A stretch of 10,079 nucleotides of DNA from Bacillota bacterium. GTDB taxonomy: Bacteria > Bacillota > Limnochordia > Limnochordales > ZCTH02-B6. How positions within the stretch are numbered: the stretch's first letter is position 1; each line of letters begins with the position of its first letter. The DNA lies in contig QGSR01000048.1 of assembly GCA_003387805.1 (NCBI GenBank), positions 1 to 10,079 on the forward strand, given 5' to 3'. Made by a program: the position numbers and the translations under genes. The notes under the pieces are model-generated. The model had not been told where the DNA came from, did not search any database, and saw nothing but the letters and a program-made list of their open reading frames with translations. Of this stretch, positions 1 to 7,980 are shown one piece after another.

Positions 1-1797
1 CATGCCGACGTAGCACAGCCGCCGCTCCTCCTCCAGCTCGGCGGGTTCAGTCAAAGCCCGCGAATGCGGAAACACGCCGTCCTCCATGCCCACCAGGAAC
101 ACCACGGGAAACTCCAGCCCTTTGGCCGCGTGCAGCGTCATCATGGTCACCGAGTTGGCGTCCGCGTCGTACGCGTCCACGTCCGACACCAGCGCGACGT
201 GCTCGAGAAACTCGCCCAGGCCGCCGCCCTGTTCCTGCTCGAACTGGCGCGTCACCGACAGAAACTCCCGCAAGTTTTCAACGCGGGCCTCGGCTTCGAT
301 GGACCGCTCGTCGTGCAGTTCCTGTAGGTACCCCGAGTGCTCCAGCACCCGCTCGGCCAAAGCCGTCAGCGACAAGTCATCGGCCACGGCCCGGAACTCC
401 TCGATGAGCTGCGCGAACTCCTGCACCCGGTTGGCCGCGGCCGGGCTGAGGCCGGCCAGCGCGTCCGCATCCGTCAGCGCCTGGAAGAGGGGCATGCCGT
501 TGACCGCGGCGAACTCGTCCAGCCGCCCGATGGTAACGTCGCCGATGCCCCGCCGCGGCACGTTGATGATGCGCCGCAGGCTGAACTCGTCCAGCGGGTT
601 GTAGATGACCCGCAAATAGGCCAGCAAGTCCTTGATCTCTTTCCGCTCGTAGAAGCGGATGCCCGAGACGATGCGGTACGGAATGCCGCGGCGGATGAAC
701 TCTTCCTCGAACGTGCGGCTCTGCGCGTGCGTGCGGTACAAGATGGTAAAATCGCTGTACTGCCGGCCTTCCTCGGCCATGCCCCGACGGATTTCGTCGG
801 CGACGAAGCCGGCCTCGCCCCGCTCGTCCATGGCTTGGTAGAAGTACAGCGGGTCGCCTTCGGGGTTGTCGGTCCACAAGTTTTTGGCCGGCCGGTCGAA
901 GTTGTTGGCGATGACCGCGTTGGCCGCGTCCAAAATGCGCTTGGTCGAGCGGTAGTTCTGCTCCAGTTTGATGACCGTCGCGTCCGGGTAGTCCCGCTCG
1001 AAATCCAGGATGTTGCGAATGTCCGCGCCGCGGAAGCGGTAGATGCTCTGGTCCGCGTCGCCCACGACGCACAAGTTTCTGTGCTGCTCGGCCAGCATGT
1101 TGACCAGCACGTACTGCACCCGGTTGGTGTCCTGGTACTCGTCCACCATCAAGTACCGGAACCGGTCGCGGTAGTAGTTCAGCACGTCGGCCTCTTGCCG
1201 GAACAGCTTCACCGTGGCCAGCAGCAAGTCGTCAAAGTCGAACGCGCCGTTTTCGTGCAGCTTTTCCTGGTACTTCTCGTACACTTGCGCGACGATGCGC
1301 TCCCAGTAGTCCGACGCTTGGGCCGCGTAGTCGGCGGGCTCCTGCAGGTTGTTTTTGGCCGCGCTGACGGCCCCCAAAAGCCCTCGGGGTTCGAAGCGCT
1401 TCGGATCCAGGTTCAGATCCTTCAGCACCGCCCGGATGGCCGCCAGCTGGTCCGCGGTGTCAAAAATCAGGAACTGGTTCGGAAAGCCCAGCCGGTCCGC
1501 GTAGCGCCGCAGGATGCGCACGCACAGCGAGTGAAAGGTGCCCACCCACACGTGCTGGGCCCGGGGCCCGATGAGGGCGCTGACCCGCTCGCGCATCTCG
1601 TTGGCGGCCTTGTTGGTGAACGTGACCGCCAGGATGTTTTCGGGCGCGACGCCCCGCTCCAGCAAATACGCCATGCGGTAGGTCAGGACGCGGGTCTTGC
1701 CGCTGCCCGCGCCCGCGATGATGAGCAGCGGGCCGTCCACGTGCTGCACGGCGGCCCGCTGGGTTTCGTTCAGGTCTTTCAGCCACGCGGCTTGCAT
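1..1797 (-). CDS. pcrA: ATP-dependent DNA helicase PcrA/UvrD (superfamily 1A), C-terminus cut by window edge
   Basis: This is a 3'-to-5' DNA helicase of the UvrD/PcrA/Rep family, which acts in DNA repair, replication and removal of recombinase filaments. The first 599 codons are present and the gene runs off the left edge. Family motifs appear in order: Q-motif LNETQRAAV (9-17), Walker A AGAGSGKT (28-35), TFTNKAANEM (motif Ia), DEYQDT Walker B (219-224), GDADQSIYRFRGAD (about 244-257), LEQNYRST (about 277-284), TLHAAKGLEFPVV (about 553 onward), and EERRLCYVGM, the start of motif VI, whose arginine lies beyond the edge. Full-length relatives are usually about 720-780 residues, so some 120-180 are missing. 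I prefer the ATG at 1797 because AAGGA (1806-1810) lies 8 nt upstream. An in-frame ATG at 1806 would overlap the hisIE stop (ATGA) but leaves no spacing for a ribosome binding site. PcrA fits better than Rep by its motifs, but the two are hard to separate here. Confidence 0.95.
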   Translation of the reverse strand, partial: MQAAWLKDLNETQRAAVQHVDGPLLIIAGAGSGKTRVLTYRMAYLLERGVAPENILAVTFTNKAANEMRERVSALIGPRAQHVWVGTFHSLCVRILRRYADRLGFPNQFLIFDTADQLAAIRAVLKDLNLDPKRFEPRGLLGAVSAAKNNLQEPADYAAQASDYWERIVAQVYEKYQEKLHENGAFDFDDLLLATVKLFRQEADVLNYYRDRFRYLMVDEYQDTNRVQYVLVNMLAEQHRNLCVVGDADQSIYRFRGADIRNILDFERDYPDATVIKLEQNYRSTKRILDAANAVIANNFDRPAKNLWTDNPEGDPLYFYQAMDERGEAGFVADEIRRGMAEEGRQYSDFTILYRTHAQSRTFEEEFIRRGIPYRIVSGIRFYERKEIKDLLAYLRVIYNPLDEFSLRRIINVPRRGIGDVTIGRLDEFAAVNGMPLFQALTDADALAGLSPAAANRVQEFAQLIEEFRAVADDLSLTALAERVLEHSGYLQELHDERSIEAEARVENLREFLSVTRQFEQEQGGGLGEFLEHVALVSDVDAYDADANSVTMMTLHAAKGLEFPVVFLVGMEDGVFPHSRALTEPAELEEERRLCYVGM

Positions 1798-1802
1798 GCC
1801 AT

Positions 1803-2531
1803 TCATCCTTCGTCGCTGCGCTGTTCGGCCGCCCGGCCGTCTTGCGTGTCGGCCTTGCGCCGGCGGTCCCGCAGCACTTTGAACACTTGCCGCGGCGTCA
1901 CGCCCCGCTCGGCCAGCAGCACCGTCAAATGATACAGCAAGTCGGCCGTCTCCTCAAGGAGCGGATGCTTGGTGTCGTTCTTGGCGGCGATAATGACCTC
2001 GGCGCTCTCCTCGCCGATCTTTTTCAGGATCTTGTCCAGGCCTTCCCGGAAAAGGTATGCGGTGTACGACTCCTCGGTGGGGCGGTCCCGCCGGTCCACC
2101 ACCACCTGGTACAGCTCCTCGAACACGTCCTGCGCCCGCTCCTCGTACACCGCCTCGGGATCGAACGCGGGCCGTCCCACGGCCACCGCCTTGCCCTCGT
2201 CGGTCAGCTCGTAGTGGAAGCACGACTTGAAGCCCTGGTGGCACGCGCCGGGGCCTTGCTGCTCCACTTTCAGCAGCAGCGCGTCGCCGTCGCAGTCGGC
2301 GATGACGGCTTTCACCACTTGGTAGTGACCCGACGTCTCGCCCTTCATCCACAGCTTCTGGCGGCTGCGGCTCCAGTACCAGGCGCGCCCCGTCTCGATG
2401 GTGCGCTGAAGCGCCTCCCGGTTCATGTAGGCCATCATCAGCACTTCGTCGGTCTCCGCGTCCTGGACGACCACGGGAATAAGTCCGTTGGTCTCGAATT
2501 TTAGGTCCGACAGTTCAATGCTCAGTTCCAT
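1803..2531 (-). CDS. hisI: Bifunctional phosphoribosyl-AMP cyclohydrolase / phosphoribosyl-ATP pyrophosphohydrolase HisIE
   Basis: This cytosolic bifunctional enzyme of 242 residues catalyses steps 2 and 3 of histidine synthesis: PR-ATP to PR-AMP plus pyrophosphate (HisE), then opening of the adenine ring to ProFAR (HisI). The N-terminal HisI domain (about 1-120) has [16 protein letters not shown] (53-68), the metal-binding DCDGD (79-83) and the cysteines of ACHQGFKSC (96-104). The HisE domain (about 135-225) carries [20 protein letters not shown] and the acidic [10 protein letters not shown] (193-202). The last 17 residues are a charged, probably disordered tail. Length and domain order are normal for HisIE fusions. 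The start is firm: GGAGG at 2541-2545 is 9 nt from the ATG, although it lies inside the end of hisAF, which the gene overlaps by 17 nt. The pcrA start follows immediately. Confidence 0.97.
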   Translation of the reverse strand: MELSIELSDLKFETNGLIPVVVQDAETDEVLMMAYMNREALQRTIETGRAWYWSRSRQKLWMKGETSGHYQVVKAVIADCDGDALLLKVEQQGPGACHQGFKSCFHYELTDEGKAVAVGRPAFDPEAVYEERAQDVFEELYQVVVDRRDRPTEESYTAYLFREGLDKILKKIGEESAEVIIAAKNDTKHPLLEETADLLYHLTVLLAERGVTPRQVFKVLRDRRRKADTQDGRAAEQRSDEG

Positions 2532-4086
2532 CCTCGGTTCCCTCCGCTGCGGGACCGGACGCCCGCGCGCCGATCTCCGGCTCCCCCGCCGGCACGCCCG
2601 CTGCCCGCAGGAACTGCTTGATGCGGGCGATGCTCGTCTCCTTGTCGTGCAGCATGCTGGCCACCAGCACCGCGTCGACGCGGCCTTGCACGAAGCCGTC
2701 CAGCAAATGCTGCAGCGTCCCCGCGCCGCCCGAAGCCACCACGGGCACGCGCACCGCTTCGGCCACCCGGCGGTTCAGCTCGTTGTCGTAGCCTTGTTTG
2801 GTGCCGTCGGCGTCGATGCTGCTGAGGACGATTTCGCCGGCGCCCAACGCTTCGGCCCGCCGGGCCCACTCCACCGCGTCCAGCCCCGTGGCCGTGCGGC
2901 CGCCGTGGGTGAACACTTCCCAGCCCCCGTCCGGGCGCCGCCGGCAGTCGATGGCCACGACCATGCGCTCCCGGCCGAAGGCGTCGGCGCCCTCTTTGAT
3001 CAGTTCCGGCCGCGCCACCGCGGCGCTGCCCAGCGACACTTTGGCCGCGCCGGCGTCGAAGAGGCGCTGCATGTTCTCCACGCTGCCAATCCCGCCGCCC
3101 ACCGTCAGCGGCGCCGCAATGACGCCGGCCACCCGGCGGACCACGTCCACGGCGGCCGCCCGGCCTTCCGCCGACGCGCTGATGTCCAGCAGCATGATCT
3201 CATCCGCGCCCTGCCGGTCGTAGGCCGCCGCCAGCTCCACGGGGTCCCCCACGTCGCGGATGCCGGCGAAGCGCACGCCCTTGACGACCCGCCCGTCCCG
3301 CACGTCCAGGCAGGCGATGACGCGCCCGGCCGGACGGGACACAGCCGCCGGACCCGGGCCGCGGCGGGCCTCGGCGGCCGCGGCCAGCGCGTCCTCCAGC
3401 CGCACCGCGCCCGTATAGACGGCCTTGCCGATAATGATGCCGGACACGCCCGGGATGCGGCTCAGCACCCGCACGTCCTCCACGCTGCTGACGCCGCCGG
3501 AGGCGATGATGCGCAGGCCCGTGCCCGTCATGCGCCCCAGGGCCTCCACGTTGGGCCCTTGCAGCATGCCGTCCCGGGCGATGTCGGTGAAAACAATTTC
3601 CCGCACGCCCCGCCGGCCCATCTCCCGGGCCAGCTCCACCGCGTCCAGCCCGGTGCCTTCCACCCAGCCCCGCACGGCCGCTTTCCCGTCCCGGGCGTCA
3701 ATGCCCACCAGGATGCGCCCCGGATGCTTCCGGCACGCCTCCTCCACCAGGGCGGGGTTTTCCGCCGCGGCGGTGCCGAGAATAACCCACTGCACGCCCC
3801 GCCGCAACACTTCGTCCACGGCCGCCATGTCCCGGATGCCGCCGCCCAGCTGCACGGGAATGTCCACCGCCTGCACGATGGCCGTCACCACGTCCAGGTT
3901 GCGCGGCAGCCCCTCGAAGGCGCCGTCCAGGTCCACCACGTGCAGCCGCCGCGCGCCCGCCTCCGCAAAGGAGCGGGCCACCGCGACCGGGTCGTCGGCA
4001 TACACCGTCTCCGCGTCGGCGCGGCCTTGCACAAGCCGGACGCAGCGGCCGCCTCTCAGGTCGATGGCCGGAATGACGACGCTCAT
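2515..4086 (-). CDS. hisAF: Fused HisA-HisF: ProFAR isomerase joined to imidazole-glycerol-phosphate synthase cyclase subunit
   Basis: One uninterrupted 523-codon frame encodes two complete (beta-alpha)8 barrels. Residues 1 to about 238 are HisA, which isomerises ProFAR to PRFAR: PAIDL with catalytic Asp9, QLGGGIR (79-85), Asp130 in VGID and [13 protein letters not shown] (167-179). Residues about 254-500 are HisF, which converts PRFAR and ammonia to imidazole-glycerol phosphate and [18 protein letters not shown] with Asp261, VGGGIGS (329-335), Asp380 in [17 protein letters not shown] and VVASGGAG. A linker of about 15 residues rich in Ala, Pro and Arg joins them, and a polar tail of about 25 residues follows HisF. 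A GTG at codon 249 could start a separate HisF, but it has only a weak ribosome binding site, and no stop separates the halves. The gene overlaps hisB by 4 nt (ATGA). The two halves are separate genes in most bacteria. The domain calls are certain; that the fused product stays uncut is inferred. Confidence 0.95.
   Translation of the reverse strand: MSVVIPAIDLRGGRCVRLVQGRADAETVYADDPVAVARSFAEAGARRLHVVDLDGAFEGLPRNLDVVTAIVQAVDIPVQLGGGIRDMAAVDEVLRRGVQWVILGTAAAENPALVEEACRKHPGRILVGIDARDGKAAVRGWVEGTGLDAVELAREMGRRGVREIVFTDIARDGMLQGPNVEALGRMTGTGLRIIASGGVSSVEDVRVLSRIPGVSGIIIGKAVYTGAVRLEDALAAAAEARRGPGPAAVSRPAGRVIACLDVRDGRVVKGVRFAGIRDVGDPVELAAAYDRQGADEIMLLDISASAEGRAAAVDVVRRVAGVIAAPLTVGGGIGSVENMQRLFDAGAAKVSLGSAAVARPELIKEGADAFGRERMVVAIDCRRRPDGGWEVFTHGGRTATGLDAVEWARRAEALGAGEIVLSSIDADGTKQGYDNELNRRVAEAVRVPVVASGGAGTLQHLLDGFVQGRVDAVLVASMLHDKETSIARIKQFLRAAGVPAGEPEIGARASGPAAEGTEDGTEH
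2541..2545 (-). promoter_or_regulatory. Ribosome binding site of hisIE inside the hisAF coding end
   Basis: GGAGG on the minus strand lies 9 nt before the hisIE ATG at 2531, inside the codons for the polar C-terminal tail of the HisA-HisF protein. It fixes the hisIE start and may partly explain why the tail is kept. Confidence 0.75.
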
Positions 4087-4691
4087 GCCAGCATGCCCTT
4101 CGTCGACGGCACGCCTTTGACCCGCGGGTCAAAGGCCGCCGCGTCTTTCAGCGCCCGCGCCACGGCCTTGAAGGCGGCTTCGATGATGTGGTGCTCGTTC
4201 TTGCCCGCGAGCTGGCGCACGTGCAGCGTGACGCCCCCGGTGGTCGCGAAGGCCCGGAAAAACTCTTCCGCCAGCACCGCGTCAAACTGGCCGATGCGGC
4301 CCGCGGGCGTCAGGTCGTAGGCCAGGTAGGGCCGGCCGCTGAGATCCAGCGCCGCCAGCACCAGCGCGTCGTCCATGGGCACGTGCGCGCTGCCGAACCG
4401 CTGAATGCCGGCTTTGTCGCCCAGGGCCGCGTGCAGCGCCTGGCCCAGGCACAGCCCCGTGTCCTCCACGGTGTGGTGGCCGTCCACGTGCAGGTCGCCG
4501 TCGACCCGCACGGTCAGGTCAAACAAGCCGTGGCGGGCAAACGCCGTCAGCATGTGGTCGAAAAAGCCGATGCCGGTCTGCACGTCGGCTTCGCCTGCGC
4601 CGTCCAGCACCAGGCGCAGTTCGATGTCGGTCTCCGCGGTGCGCCGGGTGACAAAGCCCGTGCGCGGCCCCCTCGTTTCCCTGCTCGACAT
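4083..4691 (-). CDS. hisB: Imidazoleglycerol-phosphate dehydratase HisB
   Basis: This 202-residue monofunctional dehydratase converts imidazole-glycerol phosphate to imidazole-acetol phosphate in the cytosol. It is a manganese enzyme, and the metal-binding histidine motifs of both repeats are present: HHTVED at 72-77 and HHIIEA at 167-172. Other family signatures are GIGFFDHML (40-48), DLHVDGHH (66-73), GKNEHH (163-168) and the closing PSTKG. There is no N-terminal histidinol-phosphatase domain like that of the enterobacterial HisNB fusion, so that phosphatase must be encoded elsewhere. AAGGA lies about 9 nt before the ATG, and only 5 nt separate it from the hisD stop. Its stop overlaps the hisAF start as ATGA. 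In many bacteria hisH lies between hisB and hisA; here there is no room for it. Confidence 0.97.
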   Translation of the reverse strand: MSSRETRGPRTGFVTRRTAETDIELRLVLDGAGEADVQTGIGFFDHMLTAFARHGLFDLTVRVDGDLHVDGHHTVEDTGLCLGQALHAALGDKAGIQRFGSAHVPMDDALVLAALDLSGRPYLAYDLTPAGRIGQFDAVLAEEFFRAFATTGGVTLHVRQLAGKNEHHIIEAAFKAVARALKDAAAFDPRVKGVPSTKGMLA

Positions 4692-4696
4692 GGCCC

Positions 4697-6055
4697 TCAG
4701 TCCTTTCCGTCCAGCCGCACCCGCATGGCGCGCGCGTGCGCGGGCAGCCCCTCAATCTCCGCCAGCCGCTCCACGTCCCGGCCTTCCAGCTCGGCCGCTT
4801 CCCTCGTGTAGATGACCACGCCCGAGCGGCGGACGAAGTCGTCCACGCTCAGCTGCGACGCGAAGCGGGCCGTGCCGTTGGTGGGAAGGATATGGTTGGA
4901 GCCGGCGATGTAGTCGCCCACCACTTCGGGCGTGTAGGGCCCCACGAACACGGCGCCCGCGTGACGGATGCGCCGCAGCAGGCCCAGCGGTTCCCGCACC
5001 ATGACCTCCAGATGCTCGGGCGCCAGCACGTTGGCCAGAAGCACCGCCTCTTCCATGTCGCGGCAGACGGCGATGAGGCCCCACCGCTCCAGCGACGCCC
5101 GGGCCACCGCCGGATCGGGCAGCGCCGCCAGCTGCCGCGCCAGCTCCTCCCGCACCGCCTCGGCCAGGTGTTTGTCGTCGGTCACCAGCCACGCGGCCGC
5201 CTCGGTGTCGTGCTCGGCCTGGGACAGCAAGTCCGCGGCCGCGAACTCCGGCCGCGCCGACCCGTCGGCCAGCACCAAAATTTCGCTGGGGCCGGCGATG
5301 GCGTCAATGCCCACCCGCCCGAACACCCGCTTTTTCGCCAGCTGCGTGAACACGTTGCCCGGCCCGACGATTTTGTCCACGGCCCGGATGGTCTCGGTCC
5401 CGTAGGCCAGCGCCGCCACCGCGTGGGCGCCGCCCACCCGCAGGACGGCGTCCGCGCCGGCCTCTTTGGCCGCGATGAGAATGTACGGGTTGACGCGGCC
5501 GTCGGGCCCGCCGGGCGTCACCACGACGACGTAGTCCACGCCCGCGACCCGGGCCGGCACCACGGCCATCAGCGCCGTAGACACCAGCGGGAAGCGGCCG
5601 CCCGGCACCAGGGCCGCCACCCGCTCCATGGGCACGTAGCGCTGTCCCACCACGCCGCCGCCGGGCATGGTCTCGAACCACGGCTGGCGCTTCTGCGCTT
5701 CGTGGGCCAGGCGGATGTTGTCGCGCGCCCGGCGGATGGCCGCCACGACCCGCGGGTCGGCCTCGGCGTACGCGGCCGCAAACTCTTCTTCACCGACGAA
5801 AAACCGGGCCGGCGGCAAGTCCATGCCGTCCAGCCGCCGGGCGTAGTCCGCCACCGCCGCGTCGCCGCCGCGGCGCACGTCCTCGACGATGCGCTCCACC
5901 ACCTGCCAGGGCGTGAGCGGCTGGCCGAACACCGCCGCGGTGCGCTCCATCACCTGCGGGGCGACCTCCATGTCCTCCAGCGGCGGCCGCTGCACCAGCG
6001 CCACCAGCCGCTCCCACGGCATCGTGTCCGTGTGCACCAGCTTGACGTCAATCAT
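4697..6055 (-). CDS. hisD: Histidinol dehydrogenase HisD
   Basis: This NAD- and zinc-dependent enzyme oxidises L-histidinol to L-histidine in two steps, ending the pathway. Its 452 residues are slightly more than the usual 425-440, with a modest N-terminal extension. Visible signatures are GPGN (231-234), AGPSEIL (254-260), DLLSQAEHD (275-283) with metal ligands Gln279 and His282, catalytic Glu347-His348 in APEHLE, Asp381 in EVVGDYIAGSNHILPT, and the metal ligand His440 near the C-terminus. Two positions that contact NAD in the E. coli enzyme differ: the usual Tyr before the V/I-PGG element is Leu149, and the usual GGAQA is GGAHA (His211). Asn234 is kept. The start overlaps the hisG end by 8 nt, with purine-rich AGAGGA upstream. 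Operon context and intact catalytic residues support a true HisD rather than a related dehydrogenase. Confidence 0.95.
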   Translation of the reverse strand: MIDVKLVHTDTMPWERLVALVQRPPLEDMEVAPQVMERTAAVFGQPLTPWQVVERIVEDVRRGGDAAVADYARRLDGMDLPPARFFVGEEEFAAAYAEADPRVVAAIRRARDNIRLAHEAQKRQPWFETMPGGGVVGQRYVPMERVAALVPGGRFPLVSTALMAVVPARVAGVDYVVVVTPGGPDGRVNPYILIAAKEAGADAVLRVGGAHAVAALAYGTETIRAVDKIVGPGNVFTQLAKKRVFGRVGIDAIAGPSEILVLADGSARPEFAAADLLSQAEHDTEAAAWLVTDDKHLAEAVREELARQLAALPDPAVARASLERWGLIAVCRDMEEAVLLANVLAPEHLEVMVREPLGLLRRIRHAGAVFVGPYTPEVVGDYIAGSNHILPTNGTARFASQLSVDDFVRRSGVVIYTREAAELEGRDVERLAEIEGLPAHARAMRVRLDGKD

Positions 6056-6695
6056 GGCTTTCCAGTCCTCTTTCGAGTCCTTGCCGCAGCGCGGCGGTCA
6101 GCGCCGCGATGGGCTCGTACTGCAGCTTGCAGCGGACGCGGTTGGCGATGAGGCGGGCGGTGCTGACGCCCACGGACGCGATGGGCACCAGATCGTTCTC
6201 CCGCAGCGTCCGGCCCGTCTCGGTGATGTCCACCACCGCGTCGGCCAGGCCCACCAAAGGCGCCAGCTCGATGTTGCCGTGGAGCGGAATGACGTCCACC
6301 TGAATGCCTTGCTCGCGGAAATAGCGGGCGGCCACCCGGGGGTATTTGGTCGCGACGCGGCTGTTGAAACCCAGCTGCGTCACCCGCTGGATCCCCGAGC
6401 GTTTCGGCACGGCCACCACCATCTCGCACCGCCCCAGCTTCAGATCCAGCAGTTCCGCGACGTCGTGCTCCGTCTCCCACAGCACGTCCTTGCCCGCGAC
6501 GCCCACGTCCGCGGCGCCGTACTCCACGAACGTCGGCACGTCCGACGCCCGGCAGATGAGAAAGCGCACCGGCCCGCCGTTGATGACCAGCCGCCGGTCC
6601 GCGGCGGCGATGCCGCTGACGTCCAGGCCCGCCCGCCGGAAGAGGGGCACCAAATCGCCCAGCAGCCTGCCCTTGGGCAGCGCGACGGTCAGCAT
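6048..6695 (-). CDS. hisG: ATP phosphoribosyltransferase catalytic subunit, short form (HisG-S)
   Basis: This enzyme catalyses the committed first step of histidine synthesis, ATP plus PRPP to phosphoribosyl-ATP. It has 215 residues and lacks the C-terminal regulatory domain of about 80 residues found in long-form HisG, so it should need HisZ for activity and histidine feedback. That partner is encoded directly upstream. Signatures are the N-terminal ALPKGRL, GVAGKD (65-70) and the PRPP-binding loop VVDITETGRTL (154-164). A strong purine-rich ribosome binding site (GGGAGGG, 6702-6708) lies 6 nt before the ATG, inside the 3' end of hisZ. The genes overlap by 7 nt at the 5' side and 8 nt at the 3' side, which fits coupled translation of the HisZ-HisG octamer subunits. 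Confidence 0.97.
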   Translation of the reverse strand: MLTVALPKGRLLGDLVPLFRRAGLDVSGIAAADRRLVINGGPVRFLICRASDVPTFVEYGAADVGVAGKDVLWETEHDVAELLDLKLGRCEMVVAVPKRSGIQRVTQLGFNSRVATKYPRVAARYFREQGIQVDVIPLHGNIELAPLVGLADAVVDITETGRTLRENDLVPIASVGVSTARLIANRVRCKLQYEPIAALTAALRQGLERGLESHD

Positions 6696-7945
6696 GGGCC
6701 GCCCTCCCTCTCCTGCAGGCCGGGACCGTGAAACGTCCGCCGGGAGCCGGCCGTGAAGAAGGCGACGTTTTCGATTCCGCGCGCCCGTGCGTACTCAAGG
6801 GCTTCGTCCAGCGAGCGCTCCATGACGTCCGCCACCACCCGCAGACCGTCGGCCCGCAGCCGCGCGGCGGCTTCGATGGCCTGCGTGCGGCCCGCCGCGT
6901 CCGACGCCACGAGCCACGCCGGCGCCGGCCGGCCGTCCTCGCCGGGCGCGCTCTGTCCCTCCAGCGCCTGCATAATGCGCTCGACGCCGATGACAAAGCC
7001 CGTGGCCGGGCAGTCGACGCCGAACTTGGCGATGAGCTGGTCGTACCGGCCGCCGGTGCAGACGGGAAACCCCACGTCGGGCGAGTAGCCTTCCAGCACC
7101 ATGCCGGTGTAGTAGTCCAGGTCCTTGATCATGCCGAAGTCGACCCAGACCCGGTCCTGCACGCCGTAGGCCTCCAGCGCCCGGTAAACGGCCGCCAGGT
7201 TCTCGGCCGCGGCCCGGGACCCGTCGTTGTCGGCCAAAGACAAAGCCCGCTCGATGGCTTCGCCCCGTCCCTGCAGCCGCGGCAGCTCGTTCAGCAGCCG
7301 CTGCTTGCTCTCGGGCAGGCCCGTCTCGGCCACCACCTGCGGCAAGGCCACGTAGTCCCGCTGCAAAAGGGCCCGCCGCAGCGCCCGCCGCACGTCCCGC
7401 TCCAGCTCGACCCCGGCGATGATGCCGTTGAAATAGCCCACCTGGCCGATGTCCAGGCGAAACTCACGCAGGCCCGCGGCCTCCAGCGCCGTGGCGGCCA
7501 GAGCGATGATCTCCGCGTCGGCCGCGGGGCCCGGCGCGCCCACCAGCTCCACGCCCGCCTGCCAAAACTCCCGCTGGCGCCCCGCCCGCAGTTCCTCGTG
7601 GCGGAACACGTTGGCCACATAGTGGAGCCGGACGGGCCGCGGCTCGTCCTTCAGCCGGGTGGCCACGATGCGGGCGATGGGCGTCGTCACGTCGTAGCGC
7701 AGCGCCAGCGTGTGCCCTTCCCGGTCGAAAAGCCGGTACGCCTTTTCCGCCATGTCCGGCCCGTTGCTTTGCGCCAGCGACTCCAGAAATTCGACGGTGG
7801 GGGTGATGACTTCTTCGTACCCCCACCGCTCGAACGTGGTCTTCAGGGCCGCCTCCACCGCCCGTTTGCGGGCCGCCTCGCGTGGGAGGAAATCCCGCAC
7901 CCCGCTGGGCGTCATGACCCGCGTGTAGCGCGGCTGCATGCTCAC
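6689..7945 (-). CDS. hisZ: ATP phosphoribosyltransferase regulatory subunit HisZ
   Basis: HisZ is a catalytically inactive paralogue of histidyl-tRNA synthetase that forms a hetero-octamer with short HisG, activates it and passes on histidine inhibition. This 418-residue protein shows the class II synthetase fold: PSGVRDFLP near the N-terminus, LRYDVTTPIAR (82-92), VFRHEELRAGRQREFWQAGVE (113-133), DLDYYTG (275-281) and GGRYDQL (298-304). HisS-like C-terminal residues follow, about 330-410. Adjacency to short hisG favours HisZ over HisS. A true HisS would usually be longer, but motifs alone do not exclude a relic of synthetase function. The start is a GTG at 7945, because AGGAG (7955-7959) sits 9 nt upstream; the ATG two codons later is too far away. 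It is the first gene of the his block, after an 85-bp spacer behind guaA. Confidence 0.93.
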   Translation of the reverse strand: MSMQPRYTRVMTPSGVRDFLPREAARKRAVEAALKTTFERWGYEEVITPTVEFLESLAQSNGPDMAEKAYRLFDREGHTLALRYDVTTPIARIVATRLKDEPRPVRLHYVANVFRHEELRAGRQREFWQAGVELVGAPGPAADAEIIALAATALEAAGLREFRLDIGQVGYFNGIIAGVELERDVRRALRRALLQRDYVALPQVVAETGLPESKQRLLNELPRLQGRGEAIERALSLADNDGSRAAAENLAAVYRALEAYGVQDRVWVDFGMIKDLDYYTGMVLEGYSPDVGFPVCTGGRYDQLIAKFGVDCPATGFVIGVERIMQALEGQSAPGEDGRPAPAWLVASDAAGRTQAIEAAARLRADGLRVVADVMERSLDEALEYARARGIENVAFFTAGSRRTFHGPGLQEREGGPC

Positions 7946-7954
7946 GAATATCGA

Positions 7955-7959
7955 CTCCT
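7955..7959 (-). promoter_or_regulatory. Ribosome binding site of hisZ (decides the GTG start)
   Basis: AGGAG on the minus strand lies 9 nt before the GTG at 7945 and 15 nt before the next in-frame ATG at 7939. The spacing favours initiation at GTG. Confidence 0.7.
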
Positions 7960-7980
7960 GTTTTCAGCCGTTTGGCCCGT

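Noticed and set aside
337..1932. Plus-strand open frame of 531 codons opposite pcrA
   Set aside because: Composition is dominated by Arg, His, Val, Gln and Ala, with no recognisable motif, and it lies antisense to a helicase with all its motifs. It is the usual antisense openness of GC-rich DNA.
3313..3342. Separate hisF start at the internal GTG (codon 249 of hisAF)
   Set aside because: Only a weak GGCGG precedes the GTG and no stop ends hisA, so ribosomes from hisA read through. Internal starts remain possible but are not annotated as a second gene.
2488..4320. Plus-strand open frame of 610 codons opposite hisAF
   Set aside because: It lies antisense to a well-conserved enzyme, is rich in His, Arg, Pro and Ala, and lacks any family signature.
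6689..7945. hisZ as histidyl-tRNA synthetase (hisS)
   Set aside because: It sits beside a short-form hisG that needs HisZ, and its motif near 122-133 (GRQREFWQAGVE) is closer to HisZ than to the usual HisS pattern.
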